A stretch of 26,197 bases of DNA from Candidatus Coatesiibacteriota bacterium (GTDB lineage: Bacteria; JAFGND01), in NCBI GenBank assembly GCA_016927185.1, contig JAFGND010000011.1, positions 1 through 26,197 on the forward strand, given 5' to 3'. Below are positions 15,519 to 23,122 of the stretch, in pieces. The stretch's first letter is position 1, and every line of letters starts with the position of its first letter. The notes under the pieces were generated by a model, which had not been told where the DNA came from, ran no database searches, and was given only the letters and a program-made list of their open reading frames with translations. Position numbers and translations under genes: made by a program.

Positions 15519-16831
15519 GCCCTCAGAAACCTTTCACTTTCTTCTTTATCCTGATAAACACCTCTTGTGTCAACAACAAGCTGGGAATTGTAAAATATCT
15601 CTTCATAAGGGAGATTTGAATGATCCGTTGCAATGAGAATAACATCATATTCCTTTATTTTTTCAATCTCAAGTTCAACACTGTCCATTTCCCAATGATG
15701 AGATCTCAGTCCATATATCCTTGAAATAAAGGGATCATGATAGCAGACATCTGCACCTTCTTCCTCAAGTAATTCTATCAAGGTTAATGATGGTGATTCC
15801 CTCATATCATCTATATTTTTCTTGTAAGCAACACCTAAAACAAGGACTTTTGCATTTTTTATTGCTTTTCCTTGCCTTGATAGTCCTTTAATTATCCTCC
15901 CAATAACATATTCAGGCATTTTTGTATTTATCTCTCCAGCCAGTTCTATGAACCTTGTATTATGTCCATATTCCCTTGCTTTCCATGTCAAATAAAATGG
16001 ATCTATCGGTATGCAGTGCCCTCCAAGACCTGGTCCAGGATAAAAGGGACTGAAACCAAATGGTTTTGTATTCGCAGCTTTTATCACTTCCCAGATATTT
16101 ATGCCCATCTTGTCAAGTAAAACTTTAAGTTCATTAACAAGAGCAATATTAACACTTCTGTAAATATTCTCAAGCAACTTTGTCATTTCAGCTACCTTGG
16201 GAGATGAGACTTTTACCACATTATTAATGGCGCAACCATAAATCATCGATGCCACTTCAGTCCATTCGCTGTTTATTCCTCCCACAATCTTTGGAATTGT
16301 GCTGGTAGTAAAATCCACTCTCCCTGGATCCTCTCGTTCAGGGCTGAATGCAACACCAAAATCCTCTGGTGATTTAAGTCCACTGCCTTTTGACAGAATT
16401 GGTACCAGCAATTCCTCGGTGGTTCCCGGATAAGTTGTTGATTCAAGAATCACAAGCTGACCTTTCCTCAGATAAATAGAGATTGTCTCTGCTGTTTTTT
16501 CAATGAATGTCAAATCAGGTTCGCGATGTTTTGTCAAGGGAGTTGGAACGCATATAATAATGACATCCGTTTCGTTTATTTTAGAAAAATCTGATGATGG
16601 TATAAACGATTTCACAGATACATATTCTCTGATTTTCTGTGCTGGAATATGGTGAATATAAGATTCACCTTTCTCAAGTTTCCTGACCTTTTTTTCATCA
16701 ATATCAAAACCATATACTTTTATGCCTGCTTTTGCAAATTCCATTATCAAGGGAAGCCCTACATAACCAAGCCCTATAACACCTAGGATAAAATCCTTTT
16801 TCTGTATCTTATCACAAAATTCATCAATCAT
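15515..16831 (-). CDS. Nucleotide-sugar 6-dehydrogenase (UDP-HexNAc type, WbpA/WecC-like)
   Basis: This NAD-dependent enzyme oxidises C6 of a UDP-sugar in two steps to the uronic acid. The 438 residues follow the UDP-glucose/UDP-HexNAc dehydrogenase plan: Rossmann motif GVIGLGYVGLP (17-27), VPTPL and ESTTYPGTTEE. FSPEREDPG follows, then the catalytic Cys273 in GPGLGGHCIPIDPFY. The C-terminal UDP-binding domain has GVAYKKNIDDMRESPS. The SPER(E)xDPG and GLGGHCIPIDP blocks are more like UDP-GlcNAc/UDP-ManNAc dehydrogenases than UDP-glucose dehydrogenase. The product would feed O-antigen or capsule synthesis. It overlaps the nucleotidyltransferase gene by 8 bases and surE by 4. Confidence 0.92.
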   Translation of the reverse strand: MIDEFCDKIQKKDFILGVIGLGYVGLPLIMEFAKAGIKVYGFDIDEKKVRKLEKGESYIHHIPAQKIREYVSVKSFIPSSDFSKINETDVIIICVPTPLTKHREPDLTFIEKTAETISIYLRKGQLVILESTTYPGTTEELLVPILSKGSGLKSPEDFGVAFSPEREDPGRVDFTTSTIPKIVGGINSEWTEVASMIYGCAINNVVKVSSPKVAEMTKLLENIYRSVNIALVNELKVLLDKMGINIWEVIKAANTKPFGFSPFYPGPGLGGHCIPIDPFYLTWKAREYGHNTRFIELAGEINTKMPEYVIGRIIKGLSRQGKAIKNAKVLVLGVAYKKNIDDMRESPSLTLIELLEEEGADVCYHDPFISRIYGLRSHHWEMDSVELEIEKIKEYDVILIATDHSNLPYEEIFYNSQLVVDTRGVYQDKEESERFLRA

Positions 16832-17570
16832 TCTTCCACTCCTTCATGAACTTGATCGCATTGCTATAGTCTTCTTCAGTGTCTATTTCCAAAGCTTTGT
16901 AAGGAGAAATATCAAAAGCAAATAAGTTGATTTTATTAGAATTAATTAGATTCTGAAAAGCAACCTCATAGAAATTGTTTACTTCCTTCTTGTTTTCAAT
17001 CAAGTCTGTTAACTCATCAAGCATTTTAAAATGAGAGTTCCTTGAAAACTTCTCTATGCCTATGCTTTCTCCATAAGCTTTTTGTGGATCTATTTCCTTG
17101 CTTATTGATTTCACACAGTAATTTTCATCAATCAATACTTTCATTTCCTCAATACCCATATCCCCTTCACGCCTCACAAGTAGTGCATCTGAATTACCAT
17201 TCTCAAGGAGAATATCAATGCACTTTTCATTGAAGACTATATCTCCATCAAGTAACAAGAATGGTTTAGCTTCCGTATTTTTCAAGGCAACATAGAGAGA
17301 GTAACTATTATTATTGTTCATATAATCATTGTTTTCCAGATAAGTAAACTTATATCCAGAAAAAGAGTTTTCTACGAAATATTTTATCATGTCTTTCTTG
17401 AAACCGAGAACGAAAACAAATTCCTTTATGCCTTCTGCAATCAAAATTCTCAACATTCGTTCAAGTATCAATTCATTTCCAAGTTCAAGCATGCATTTTG
17501 GTTTGTATTTTGTTAATTTGCCCATCCTTATAGCCATTCCAGCTACAAGTATTATCGCTTTTTCGATCAT
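16824..17570 (-). CDS. Small nucleotidyltransferase, CTP-type (LicC / inositol-1-phosphate cytidylyltransferase-like)
   Basis: This 248-residue nucleotidyltransferase of the sugar-nucleotidyltransferase fold has an atypical N-terminal loop, IILVAGMAIRMG, where the usual form is LAAGxGxR. YKPKCMLELGNELI, FVLGFKKDM, NNNNSYSLYVAL, LLLDGDIVF and a terminal EIDTEEDY follow. The NN-SLY and EIDTxEDY blocks resemble phosphocholine cytidylyltransferase LicC and the cytidylyltransferase half of archaeal/thermophile di-inositol-phosphate synthases. It is coupled by a 4-base ATGA overlap to the CDP-alcohol phosphatidyltransferase gene, and an inositol-1-phosphate synthase gene lies downstream. Making CDP-inositol is therefore an attractive role. 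Other CDP-alcohols (choline, glycerol) or a sugar nucleotide are alternatives. The fold is certain, the substrate is not. Confidence 0.85.
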   Translation of the reverse strand: MIEKAIILVAGMAIRMGKLTKYKPKCMLELGNELILERMLRILIAEGIKEFVFVLGFKKDMIKYFVENSFSGYKFTYLENNDYMNNNNSYSLYVALKNTEAKPFLLLDGDIVFNEKCIDILLENGNSDALLVRREGDMGIEEMKVLIDENYCVKSISKEIDPQKAYGESIGIEKFSRNSHFKMLDELTDLIENKKEVNNFYEVAFQNLINSNKINLFAFDISPYKALEIDTEEDYSNAIKFMKEWKND

Positions 17571-18505
17571 TCCCTACTCTCATTCTGTTTCATTTTTCTA
17601 TCTATTCTCAAATATTGAATCAATATCAACAAAGACCAGTAAATAGTTCCTGCAACTATCACTAGTTCTAGATATAATTTTACCTCGTTAAAAAATAACA
17701 ATAAGACCAATACCGTCAGGTGCGTAGAAGAACCCATGAATGTCCAGAATTTCAAGAAAATCCTTTGTTTGTCAGTAAAAATTTTTCTCCATGTTTCATT
17801 TTTCCTTGAAATGATATATGTCGATTCAGTTCTTGAGAATCTCTTCTGAATTGATGTATAAATCAGATAAATCCTGAACAACGATCTTTTAAAAAAAGAT
17901 TTCCTGTTCTTTTTCAATGTGAGATACTCTCGGTGGAGATTCTCAACAGAAGCATCTCCATAGTCAGTTCCCTTCAAGGCAGCCAGGTATCTATGTCTTT
18001 GATAATCAAGAGTTGCACTTTGAACAGCAGTCATTACACCTGCAATAAAAGTAATTACAAAAGCCCATATACCTATGGCATCAGTATTATACAAATTTAT
18101 GGCGATTCCCACATAAATAGCTGTATATACTACATAATCTATTGCACCATCTATTATTCTTCCGATAGTTGTACCATTATGCTTTATTCTTGCAAGCTGG
18201 CCATCTGCGCAGTCAAACATATTAGCAAGAATCAGTATTAATGCAGCTAATATGAAACTCCCTTTTGCTAAAAGATATCCAGAAAACAATCCTAAAGCCA
18301 TACTTATTATGGAGATATGATTAGGTGTTACTGGCAATCCTTTTGCTATTAAAGCAACAATAAGCCCTAACGGCCTATACAGATACAAATCAAATATTTC
18401 CTCAGCATCAGGTTCTTTTAATGACATGAAATAATATTCTTTGAAATACTTGAAAACATTAAGCTCTTTTGAAGAATTAGTATCAGCTTTAGCCTTGCTT
18501 TTCAT
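17567..18505 (-). CDS. CDP-alcohol phosphatidyltransferase family membrane enzyme
   Basis: This 312-residue integral membrane enzyme couples a CDP-activated alcohol to an acceptor alcohol. The family motif is complete: DCADGQLAR from residue 98, then nine residues, Gly and two further Asp (119, 123), giving the four metal-binding Asp 98, 101, 119 and 123. The upstream VTPNHIS is the usual lead-in. Hydrophobic helices lie at about 45-58, 64-80, 83-98, 124-140, 145-165, 250-270 and 275-297. A basic loop of about 80 residues (165-245) is longer than in phosphatidylglycerophosphate synthases and would be cytoplasmic. With the coupled nucleotidyltransferase and ino1 it may make di-inositol phosphate or an inositol lipid. 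It is the first gene of the minus-strand run; no strong ribosome binding site precedes its ATG. Confidence 0.88.
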   Translation of the reverse strand: MKSKAKADTNSSKELNVFKYFKEYYFMSLKEPDAEEIFDLYLYRPLGLIVALIAKGLPVTPNHISIISMALGLFSGYLLAKGSFILAALILILANMFDCADGQLARIKHNGTTIGRIIDGAIDYVVYTAIYVGIAINLYNTDAIGIWAFVITFIAGVMTAVQSATLDYQRHRYLAALKGTDYGDASVENLHREYLTLKKNRKSFFKRSLFRIYLIYTSIQKRFSRTESTYIISRKNETWRKIFTDKQRIFLKFWTFMGSSTHLTVLVLLLFFNEVKLYLELVIVAGTIYWSLLILIQYLRIDRKMKQNESRE

Positions 18506-18653
18506 GAAGTAAACGCTTTTTTAATGCAGATTTGTGTCAAGAGAATTGCTATTAGAAATCTTTATGCAAAAGAAATGAAAAATTGACTAACCTGAAAAAT
18601 CAAGAATTCTCTAAACTGAAAAGTAAATATGCTGAATATTTTAATTTTCTAAC

Positions 18654-18714
18654 ATTCAACAATGCCATTAAACTACATTAAAAAAAGAAAAGAAACATTT
18701 CAGGATTGTTGAAT
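18654..18714. repeat. 10-bp perfect inverted repeat with a 41-base spacer
   Basis: ATTCAACAAT at 18654-18663 is the exact reverse complement of ATTGTTGAAT at 18705-18714. The arms do not extend further in either direction. The AT-rich spacer contains a run of A and G. It could be a regulator's double site, a weak stem, or the ends of a small lost element; a chance match is possible in DNA this AT-rich. Confidence 0.4.
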
Positions 18715-18796
18715 AGCCTACCCATTTTTTCTTGACAGTACCTTCCTCAATCTTTGCCTTGACAAGAGCATTTGTAGCAATACCATCACAGATTAA
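18668..18796 (-). pseudogene. Short protein-like fragment without start codon (possible coding relic)
   Basis: On the minus strand an open frame of 42 codons has no ATG, GTG or TTG near its beginning. Its first part nevertheless reads like real protein: CDGIATNALVKAKIEEG, then TVKKKWVG, with codon choice like the surrounding genes. After about 30 residues it turns into low-complexity Phe-rich sequence and stops. This looks like a leftover piece of a decayed gene. I do not recognise its parent family. Chance open reading cannot be excluded for so short a stretch. Confidence 0.3.
18759..18786 (+). promoter_or_regulatory. Candidate sigma-70-type promoter for gcvPA
   Basis: A perfect -35 hexamer TTGACA (18759-18764) is followed after 16 bases by TACCAT (18781-18786), which matches four of six -10 positions. 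Transcription would start near 18793, about 20 bases before the ATG. A second TTGACA lies at 18732-18737 without a good -10. Both hexamers fall inside the coding-like fragment on the other strand, so they may be accidental. Confidence 0.35.
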
Positions 18797-18802
18797 TTAA
18801 TC
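18791..18802. promoter_or_regulatory. Perfect 12-base palindrome upstream of gcvPA (possible operator)
   Basis: GATTAATTAATC is its own reverse complement. It lies directly between the candidate -10 element and the AAGGAGGA ribosome binding site (18803-18810) of gcvPA. A repressor bound here would cover the predicted transcription start. The sequence is pure AT apart from its ends, so chance is a real alternative. Confidence 0.3.
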
Positions 18803-18813
18803 AAGGAGGAGCA

Positions 18814-20127
18814 ATGGACTTTATTCCTCATTCAGAAGAAGACAGAAAAAACATGCTTAAAAAAATCGGGATCAGTGATATTGAAGAACTGTTTTCATCA
18901 ATACCAGAAAAATTCAGATTAAAAGAACCCTTAAAACTACCCAAACCTATTTCTGAAGCTGAATTAGATAGCTTTTTCTCAGATTTCGAAAACAAGAAAG
19001 TTGTATCTTTCATGGGAGCAGGAGCATATGATCATCTTATCCCATCAGCAATAGACCCAATAGTAAGCAGAGGGGAATTCTTCACTGCATATACTCCTTA
19101 TCAGGCTGAAGTATCACAGGGAACACTTCAGGCAATATATGAATTCCAGAGTTTGATAGCACATTTAACAGGTCTTGAAGCAGCAAATGCAAGTATGTAT
19201 GATGGAGCTTCTGCAGCAGCTGAAGCAGCTTTAATGGCTCAACATATAAATGATAACAAGGAAATTATCCTGATAAATGACATTCATCCAGGATATATAA
19301 AAGTTATAAAGACATTCCTGCAAGGTCTGGAAATTGACATATTGGAAATGAATCTGGATGAGTGGAAGGAGTGGCATAACAAGAATCCTGAAAACAAGAT
19401 ATGCTCATTAGTTGTACAGCAACCAACTTTTTACGGAACTATAAAAAATCTGGAAGGATTGGCAGATCAGGTTCATAGCCATGATGGCATTTTCATAATG
19501 ATAGTAAACCCCATTTCACTGGCATTATTGAAGACTCCTGCTGAATGGGGAGCTGATATTGCAATAGGAGAAGGACAACCTCTTGGCATGCCATTAAGCT
19601 TTGGAGGACCTTATCTTGGATTTTTCTCATGCCTGAAAAAATATGTCAGAAAAATGCCAGGTAGAATAGTCGGGATGACCAAGGATAGTTATGGGAAGAG
19701 AGGATTTGTACTTACTCTCCAAACCAGAGAGCAGCATATTAGACGAGAGAAAGCAACGTCAAACATCTGCTCTAATCAGGCTTTATGCGCACTTAGAGCA
19801 ACGGTATATCTGTCACTACTTGGACCTAAGGGACTAAAAGAAGTAGCTGAACAATCTGCGAAAAAAGCACACTTTCTCTCTAATGAACTTTCTATGCTAA
19901 AAGACCTTTCCTTGCCTGAAAAAGAACCTTTTTTTAATGAATTCGTATTAAGATTATCTTGTGATGCAGAAACAATATTTCAAAATGGTCTCAAGCAAGG
20001 AATTATCCCCGGCATTCCATTATCAAAATTTTTTAATGACAGGAAAAATGATATCCTGATTGCAGTGACTGAAAGGAAAACAAAGGAAGATCTGGAAAGA
20101 CTTATCAAATTCTTCAGGGAAGGATAA
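18814..20127 (+). CDS. gcvPA: Glycine dehydrogenase (decarboxylating) subunit 1, P-protein alpha
   Basis: This is the N-terminal half of the split glycine cleavage P-protein, which with GcvPB decarboxylates glycine and loads the aminomethyl group on the H-protein lipoate. The 437-residue length is usual. Family blocks are seen in order: FMGAGAYDHLIPSAID, YTPYQAEVSQGTLQAIYEFQS, NASMYDGASAAAEAALMA, EGQPLGMPLSFGGPYLGF, MPGRIVGMTKD and LQTREQHIRREKATSNIC. The PLP lysine is in GcvPB, so this subunit cannot act alone. gcvPB, gcvT and gcvH are not adjacent, which is unusual; the next gene is a DUF362/ferredoxin protein 2 bases downstream. The start has a strong AAGGAGGA site. It is the first gene of a three-gene operon. 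Confidence 0.94.
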   Translation: MDFIPHSEEDRKNMLKKIGISDIEELFSSIPEKFRLKEPLKLPKPISEAELDSFFSDFENKKVVSFMGAGAYDHLIPSAIDPIVSRGEFFTAYTPYQAEVSQGTLQAIYEFQSLIAHLTGLEAANASMYDGASAAAEAALMAQHINDNKEIILINDIHPGYIKVIKTFLQGLEIDILEMNLDEWKEWHNKNPENKICSLVVQQPTFYGTIKNLEGLADQVHSHDGIFIMIVNPISLALLKTPAEWGADIAIGEGQPLGMPLSFGGPYLGFFSCLKKYVRKMPGRIVGMTKDSYGKRGFVLTLQTREQHIRREKATSNICSNQALCALRATVYLSLLGPKGLKEVAEQSAKKAHFLSNELSMLKDLSLPEKEPFFNEFVLRLSCDAETIFQNGLKQGIIPGIPLSKFFNDRKNDILIAVTERKTKEDLERLIKFFREG

Positions 20128-20129
20128 TC

Positions 20130-21266
20130 ATGAAGTTGAAAAACTGGTTAACATCGTTTTTAAGAGAAGAAAATTCAAAAGTATATTATCTTTCTCTGAA
20201 TAGCAGTATCAAAAAAGGAAGCACCTTGAAAAGACTTCCCGATCTGCTTGAATTGCTTTCTTTTCATAAAGTTGCAAGACCGAAAGCATTAACTGCCATA
20301 AAAATGCATTTTGGGGAAAGAGGAAATTCTTCATACATTAGACCTTTGTACATACAAAGGATTGTTGATTATCTCAAGGAAAAAGGGATGAAACCTTTTC
20401 TCACAGATACAAATACTCTTTATGCTGGTCATCGAGGAAACAGCATAGATCATCTGCATTGCGCACATGATAACGGTTTTCAATACGGAATGATTCATGC
20501 GCCAATAATAATAGCTGATGGGTTGTGGGGAAATAGAAGTGTAAGTGTTGAAGTCAATGGTGACAGAATAAAAAATGCTGTTATAGGAGAGGCAATTGCA
20601 GATGCAAATGCCATATTATGTGTTTCCCACTTCAAGGGTCATGAATTAGTAGGATTTGGAGGAGCATTGAAGAACATGGGAATGGGTTGTGCTGCAAAAG
20701 CTGGGAAACTGGAAATGCATTCAGATGTCAAACCAAATGTGAATCCTGACAAATGCGTTTCTTGCGGAATATGCATGGAATTTTGTCCTGTTGATGCTAT
20801 ATCAATGAATAACAAGAAAGCTTTTATAAATCAAAATAACTGTATTGGATGTGCAAGCTGCATAGCAGTATGCCCCAACAGGTGTATACAAAATTCATGG
20901 GATGCATCACCTTATATTTGCATGGAAAAGATTGCGGAATATGCCAAAGCCGCAATAAGTTGCGTATCACCAGCTTGCAGTTTCATTTCTTTTATTACCA
21001 ATGTTTCTCCTCAATGTGATTGTTATGGATTCTCATCAACACCAATTATAGGAGATATCGGTATCCTGTCTTCAGATGATCCAGTTGCTCTGGATCAGGC
21101 ATGTCTAGATTTCGTAAATAATGTTCCATGGCACCCCACTTATAAAAACAAGCCTCAAGGAGATAAATTTGCTATTCTGGCAAATGGACTTGATGGAACT
21201 GTGCAGCTTTCTCATGCAGAGAAAATAGGACTTGGGAACAGGAAATACGAGCTGATTGAGATCTAA
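20130..21266 (+). CDS. DUF362 protein with two 4Fe-4S ferredoxin motifs
   Basis: A DUF362 domain fills most of the 378 residues: AIKMHFGERGN, FLTDTNTLYAGHRGN, LCVSHFKGHELVGFGGALKNMGMGCAAKAGK. It is interrupted by a two-cluster ferredoxin segment, CVSCGICMEFCPVD from Cys209 and CIGCASCIAVCPNRC from Cys238. The domain then resumes with DDPVALDQACLD. There is no signal peptide, so it is cytoplasmic. DUF362 proteins with ferredoxin inserts are common in anaerobes and are thought to be redox proteins, but no substrate is established. It starts 2 bases after gcvPA and ends 2 bases before the VWA gene, with the same TAATCATG sequence at both junctions, so the three are likely co-translated. Confidence 0.9.
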   Translation: MKLKNWLTSFLREENSKVYYLSLNSSIKKGSTLKRLPDLLELLSFHKVARPKALTAIKMHFGERGNSSYIRPLYIQRIVDYLKEKGMKPFLTDTNTLYAGHRGNSIDHLHCAHDNGFQYGMIHAPIIIADGLWGNRSVSVEVNGDRIKNAVIGEAIADANAILCVSHFKGHELVGFGGALKNMGMGCAAKAGKLEMHSDVKPNVNPDKCVSCGICMEFCPVDAISMNNKKAFINQNNCIGCASCIAVCPNRCIQNSWDASPYICMEKIAEYAKAAISCVSPACSFISFITNVSPQCDCYGFSSTPIIGDIGILSSDDPVALDQACLDFVNNVPWHPTYKNKPQGDKFAILANGLDGTVQLSHAEKIGLGNRKYELIEI

Positions 21267-21268
21267 TC

Positions 21269-23092
21269 ATGGGATTCCTCCAGCCACTCTATCTTTTTCT
21301 GGGGTTGCTGGTGACTATTCCAATTCTGCTTCACTTGTACAAACACAGGCAATACAGGACTTACTATTTTCCTTCATTATTTCTTCTTAGAAAAATAGAG
21401 GAGAAAGAAGTCAGGAAACTTAGGTTAAAAGACTTGCTTCAGCTCATAATCCGTATTGCAATTATTCTCTCATTTACCTTGTTTCTTGCGAAACCAACTT
21501 TCAAGGGATTTTTCCTGAGCAAACCAAGATTAAATCTTGTGATTATCCTGGATACTTCTTTCAGTATGAATACTTCTCTAGCAGATACTTCATACTGGGA
21601 TAGATTGATTCCAGCTCTTGGTAGAATTTCTACTGAAAGTGAAATAACTTTAATGACAGTTTCAGATACTACAGAGATTGTTCTGCCTGATGGTGTCTAT
21701 CCAGGGGATCAACTAAAAAAAACCATTGAAAATATAAAACCAGGATACGGAGGAACTTCACTTGGTCTTTCAATTGCTGAAGCAAACAGGATACTTGATA
21801 AAAAGAAATCACTCAATCCGTCTATATTGATAGTCTCTGACAAAAGAAGTAAGGATCTGGATACCTTTAAAAGAGATAACATATCTGCCAAAATATTCTT
21901 TATGAAAATCCCGGCAGAAACTAAAAATGCCTTTATTGAAAAAGTGAGCTGGGATGTTCCCCCTTCATTCAGGGGTGCTGCTTCAAAACTGAAAGTATCA
22001 GTTATCAATCCTCATAATGAAGTGTTGAAGTTGAAATGCTTCATTGGTGGAAACCTGATTTCAGAAGAAGGTATTCCCAAGGGAAATCATACGATTTTTT
22101 TCAAATTTAAGTCTCTAGAATCAAATTATTCTCAGAAAGGTCTTATTCAACTAATAGGATTGAGCAAGATATCAAGGGACAGTTACTACTTCATTTTCAA
22201 TCAGAATATTAACAACAGAATCTCTGTAATTGGAGATATTGATTATGGTGATCCCTTGCTGCTTGCCTTAAATCCGGGTGATGCTTCTCCATTCCAGACT
22301 CAAATCATATTACCAGAAAATATTCATGAGAAGCTTATCTCAGAAAGTGATGCATTTATTATTGGGAATGATGATTATTTGAAAATAAAATCCAGCTCCT
22401 CTCTGAAAAGCAAGCCTTATCTTATAATAGCATCTGACAAGCCTTTCGAATTTGATGGAATAAAGGATGAAGGTATTATTAATGCTAGTGGTTACTTCAT
22501 GGTAAATCCACACCTTCCTTCACTTTATGAAGATATCATTTTCAATACTGTTGAAATATATAAATCAAGAAAAATAACAGCTGATTCTAACTGGAAAACA
22601 CTTTTAAATCTGAATGATGCACCTCCATTGCTGCTTTACAGGGATAATATCTACCTTCTTAATACAAGTTATTTGAAATCATGGTCCAATTTCGTAAACA
22701 CTTCTACATTCCTTCCCTTAATCCATCAAACTCTTTATGCAATGCTTAATATAAATAAAAAGGAAAGACTGGTTGGGGAAAGAATCATCTGGATAGACGA
22801 TGAGAACCTGCTGGATCCTTATAACAAAATAGTTATTCCCTGTATAATAAAGGGCAAGGAAAAAACAAGTGAGAGAACCAAATATCCTGGATGGTATGAA
22901 TGTGGGAAAAAAATGTGGGCATACAATATTTCAGAATATGAACTGTCTTCTGGTATGATTGATCATCCTTTATTGCAGGATTTGTCTGATGCAGAAGCAA
23001 TAACTAAAGCATCAAAGTTTGAAATCTCCTGGTATCTGCTTTTCCTGGCAGGTTTTCTTATCCTTGTAGAACTTGGAATATCTATATTATAG
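21269..23092 (+). CDS. BatA-type membrane protein with von Willebrand factor A domain
   Basis: The N-terminus is the BatA/aerotolerance-regulator module: a membrane helix (about 5-23), then HLYKHRQYR and FPSLFLLRKIEE. A second helix lies at about 57-75. A VWA domain follows with an intact MIDAS metal site: DTSFS at 95-99 and GGTSLGLS near 162. A long mid-section, probably beta-rich and periplasmic, has no motif I know. A last helix at the extreme C-terminus (ISWYLLFLAGFLILVELGI) anchors the end. At 607 residues it resembles the large BatA/VWA proteins of Bacteroidetes and Planctomycetes-type genomes, whose role (envelope stress or assembly with MoxR ATPases) is poorly defined. No MoxR gene is nearby. 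It is the last gene of the operon, followed by a hairpin. Confidence 0.85.
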   Translation: MGFLQPLYLFLGLLVTIPILLHLYKHRQYRTYYFPSLFLLRKIEEKEVRKLRLKDLLQLIIRIAIILSFTLFLAKPTFKGFFLSKPRLNLVIILDTSFSMNTSLADTSYWDRLIPALGRISTESEITLMTVSDTTEIVLPDGVYPGDQLKKTIENIKPGYGGTSLGLSIAEANRILDKKKSLNPSILIVSDKRSKDLDTFKRDNISAKIFFMKIPAETKNAFIEKVSWDVPPSFRGAASKLKVSVINPHNEVLKLKCFIGGNLISEEGIPKGNHTIFFKFKSLESNYSQKGLIQLIGLSKISRDSYYFIFNQNINNRISVIGDIDYGDPLLLALNPGDASPFQTQIILPENIHEKLISESDAFIIGNDDYLKIKSSSSLKSKPYLIIASDKPFEFDGIKDEGIINASGYFMVNPHLPSLYEDIIFNTVEIYKSRKITADSNWKTLLNLNDAPPLLLYRDNIYLLNTSYLKSWSNFVNTSTFLPLIHQTLYAMLNINKKERLVGERIIWIDDENLLDPYNKIVIPCIIKGKEKTSERTKYPGWYECGKKMWAYNISEYELSSGMIDHPLLQDLSDAEAITKASKFEISWYLLFLAGFLILVELGISIL

Positions 23093-23096
23093 AAAA

Positions 23097-23116
23097 GTGC
23101 AGGAATTAACCTGCAC
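23097..23116. terminator. Bidirectional intrinsic terminator between the VWA and malic enzyme genes
   Basis: GTGCAGG (23097-23103) pairs perfectly with CCTGCAC (23110-23116) across the 6-base loop AATTAA. Read on the minus strand, the stem starts 6 bases after the malic enzyme stop and is followed by TTTTCT, a good terminator tail. On the plus strand the stem starts 4 bases after the VWA stop and is followed by a weaker T-rich stretch. It probably serves both convergent genes. Confidence 0.75.
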
Positions 23117-23122
23117 CTGTTC

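Larger units (their letters stand above)
18506..18813 (-). other. Divergent intergenic region between the CDP-alcohol transferase and gcvPA
   Basis: This 308-base stretch should hold the promoters of both the 18-gene minus-strand run and the gcvPA operon. It contains a 10-bp inverted repeat, a decayed coding-like stretch, a candidate gcvPA promoter and a perfect palindrome, each listed separately. For the minus-strand run I see a TTGACA at 18535-18540 (minus strand) close to the start codon but no convincing -10 at the right spacing, so that promoter is not assigned. No tRNA or riboswitch-like structure was noticed. Confidence 0.6.
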
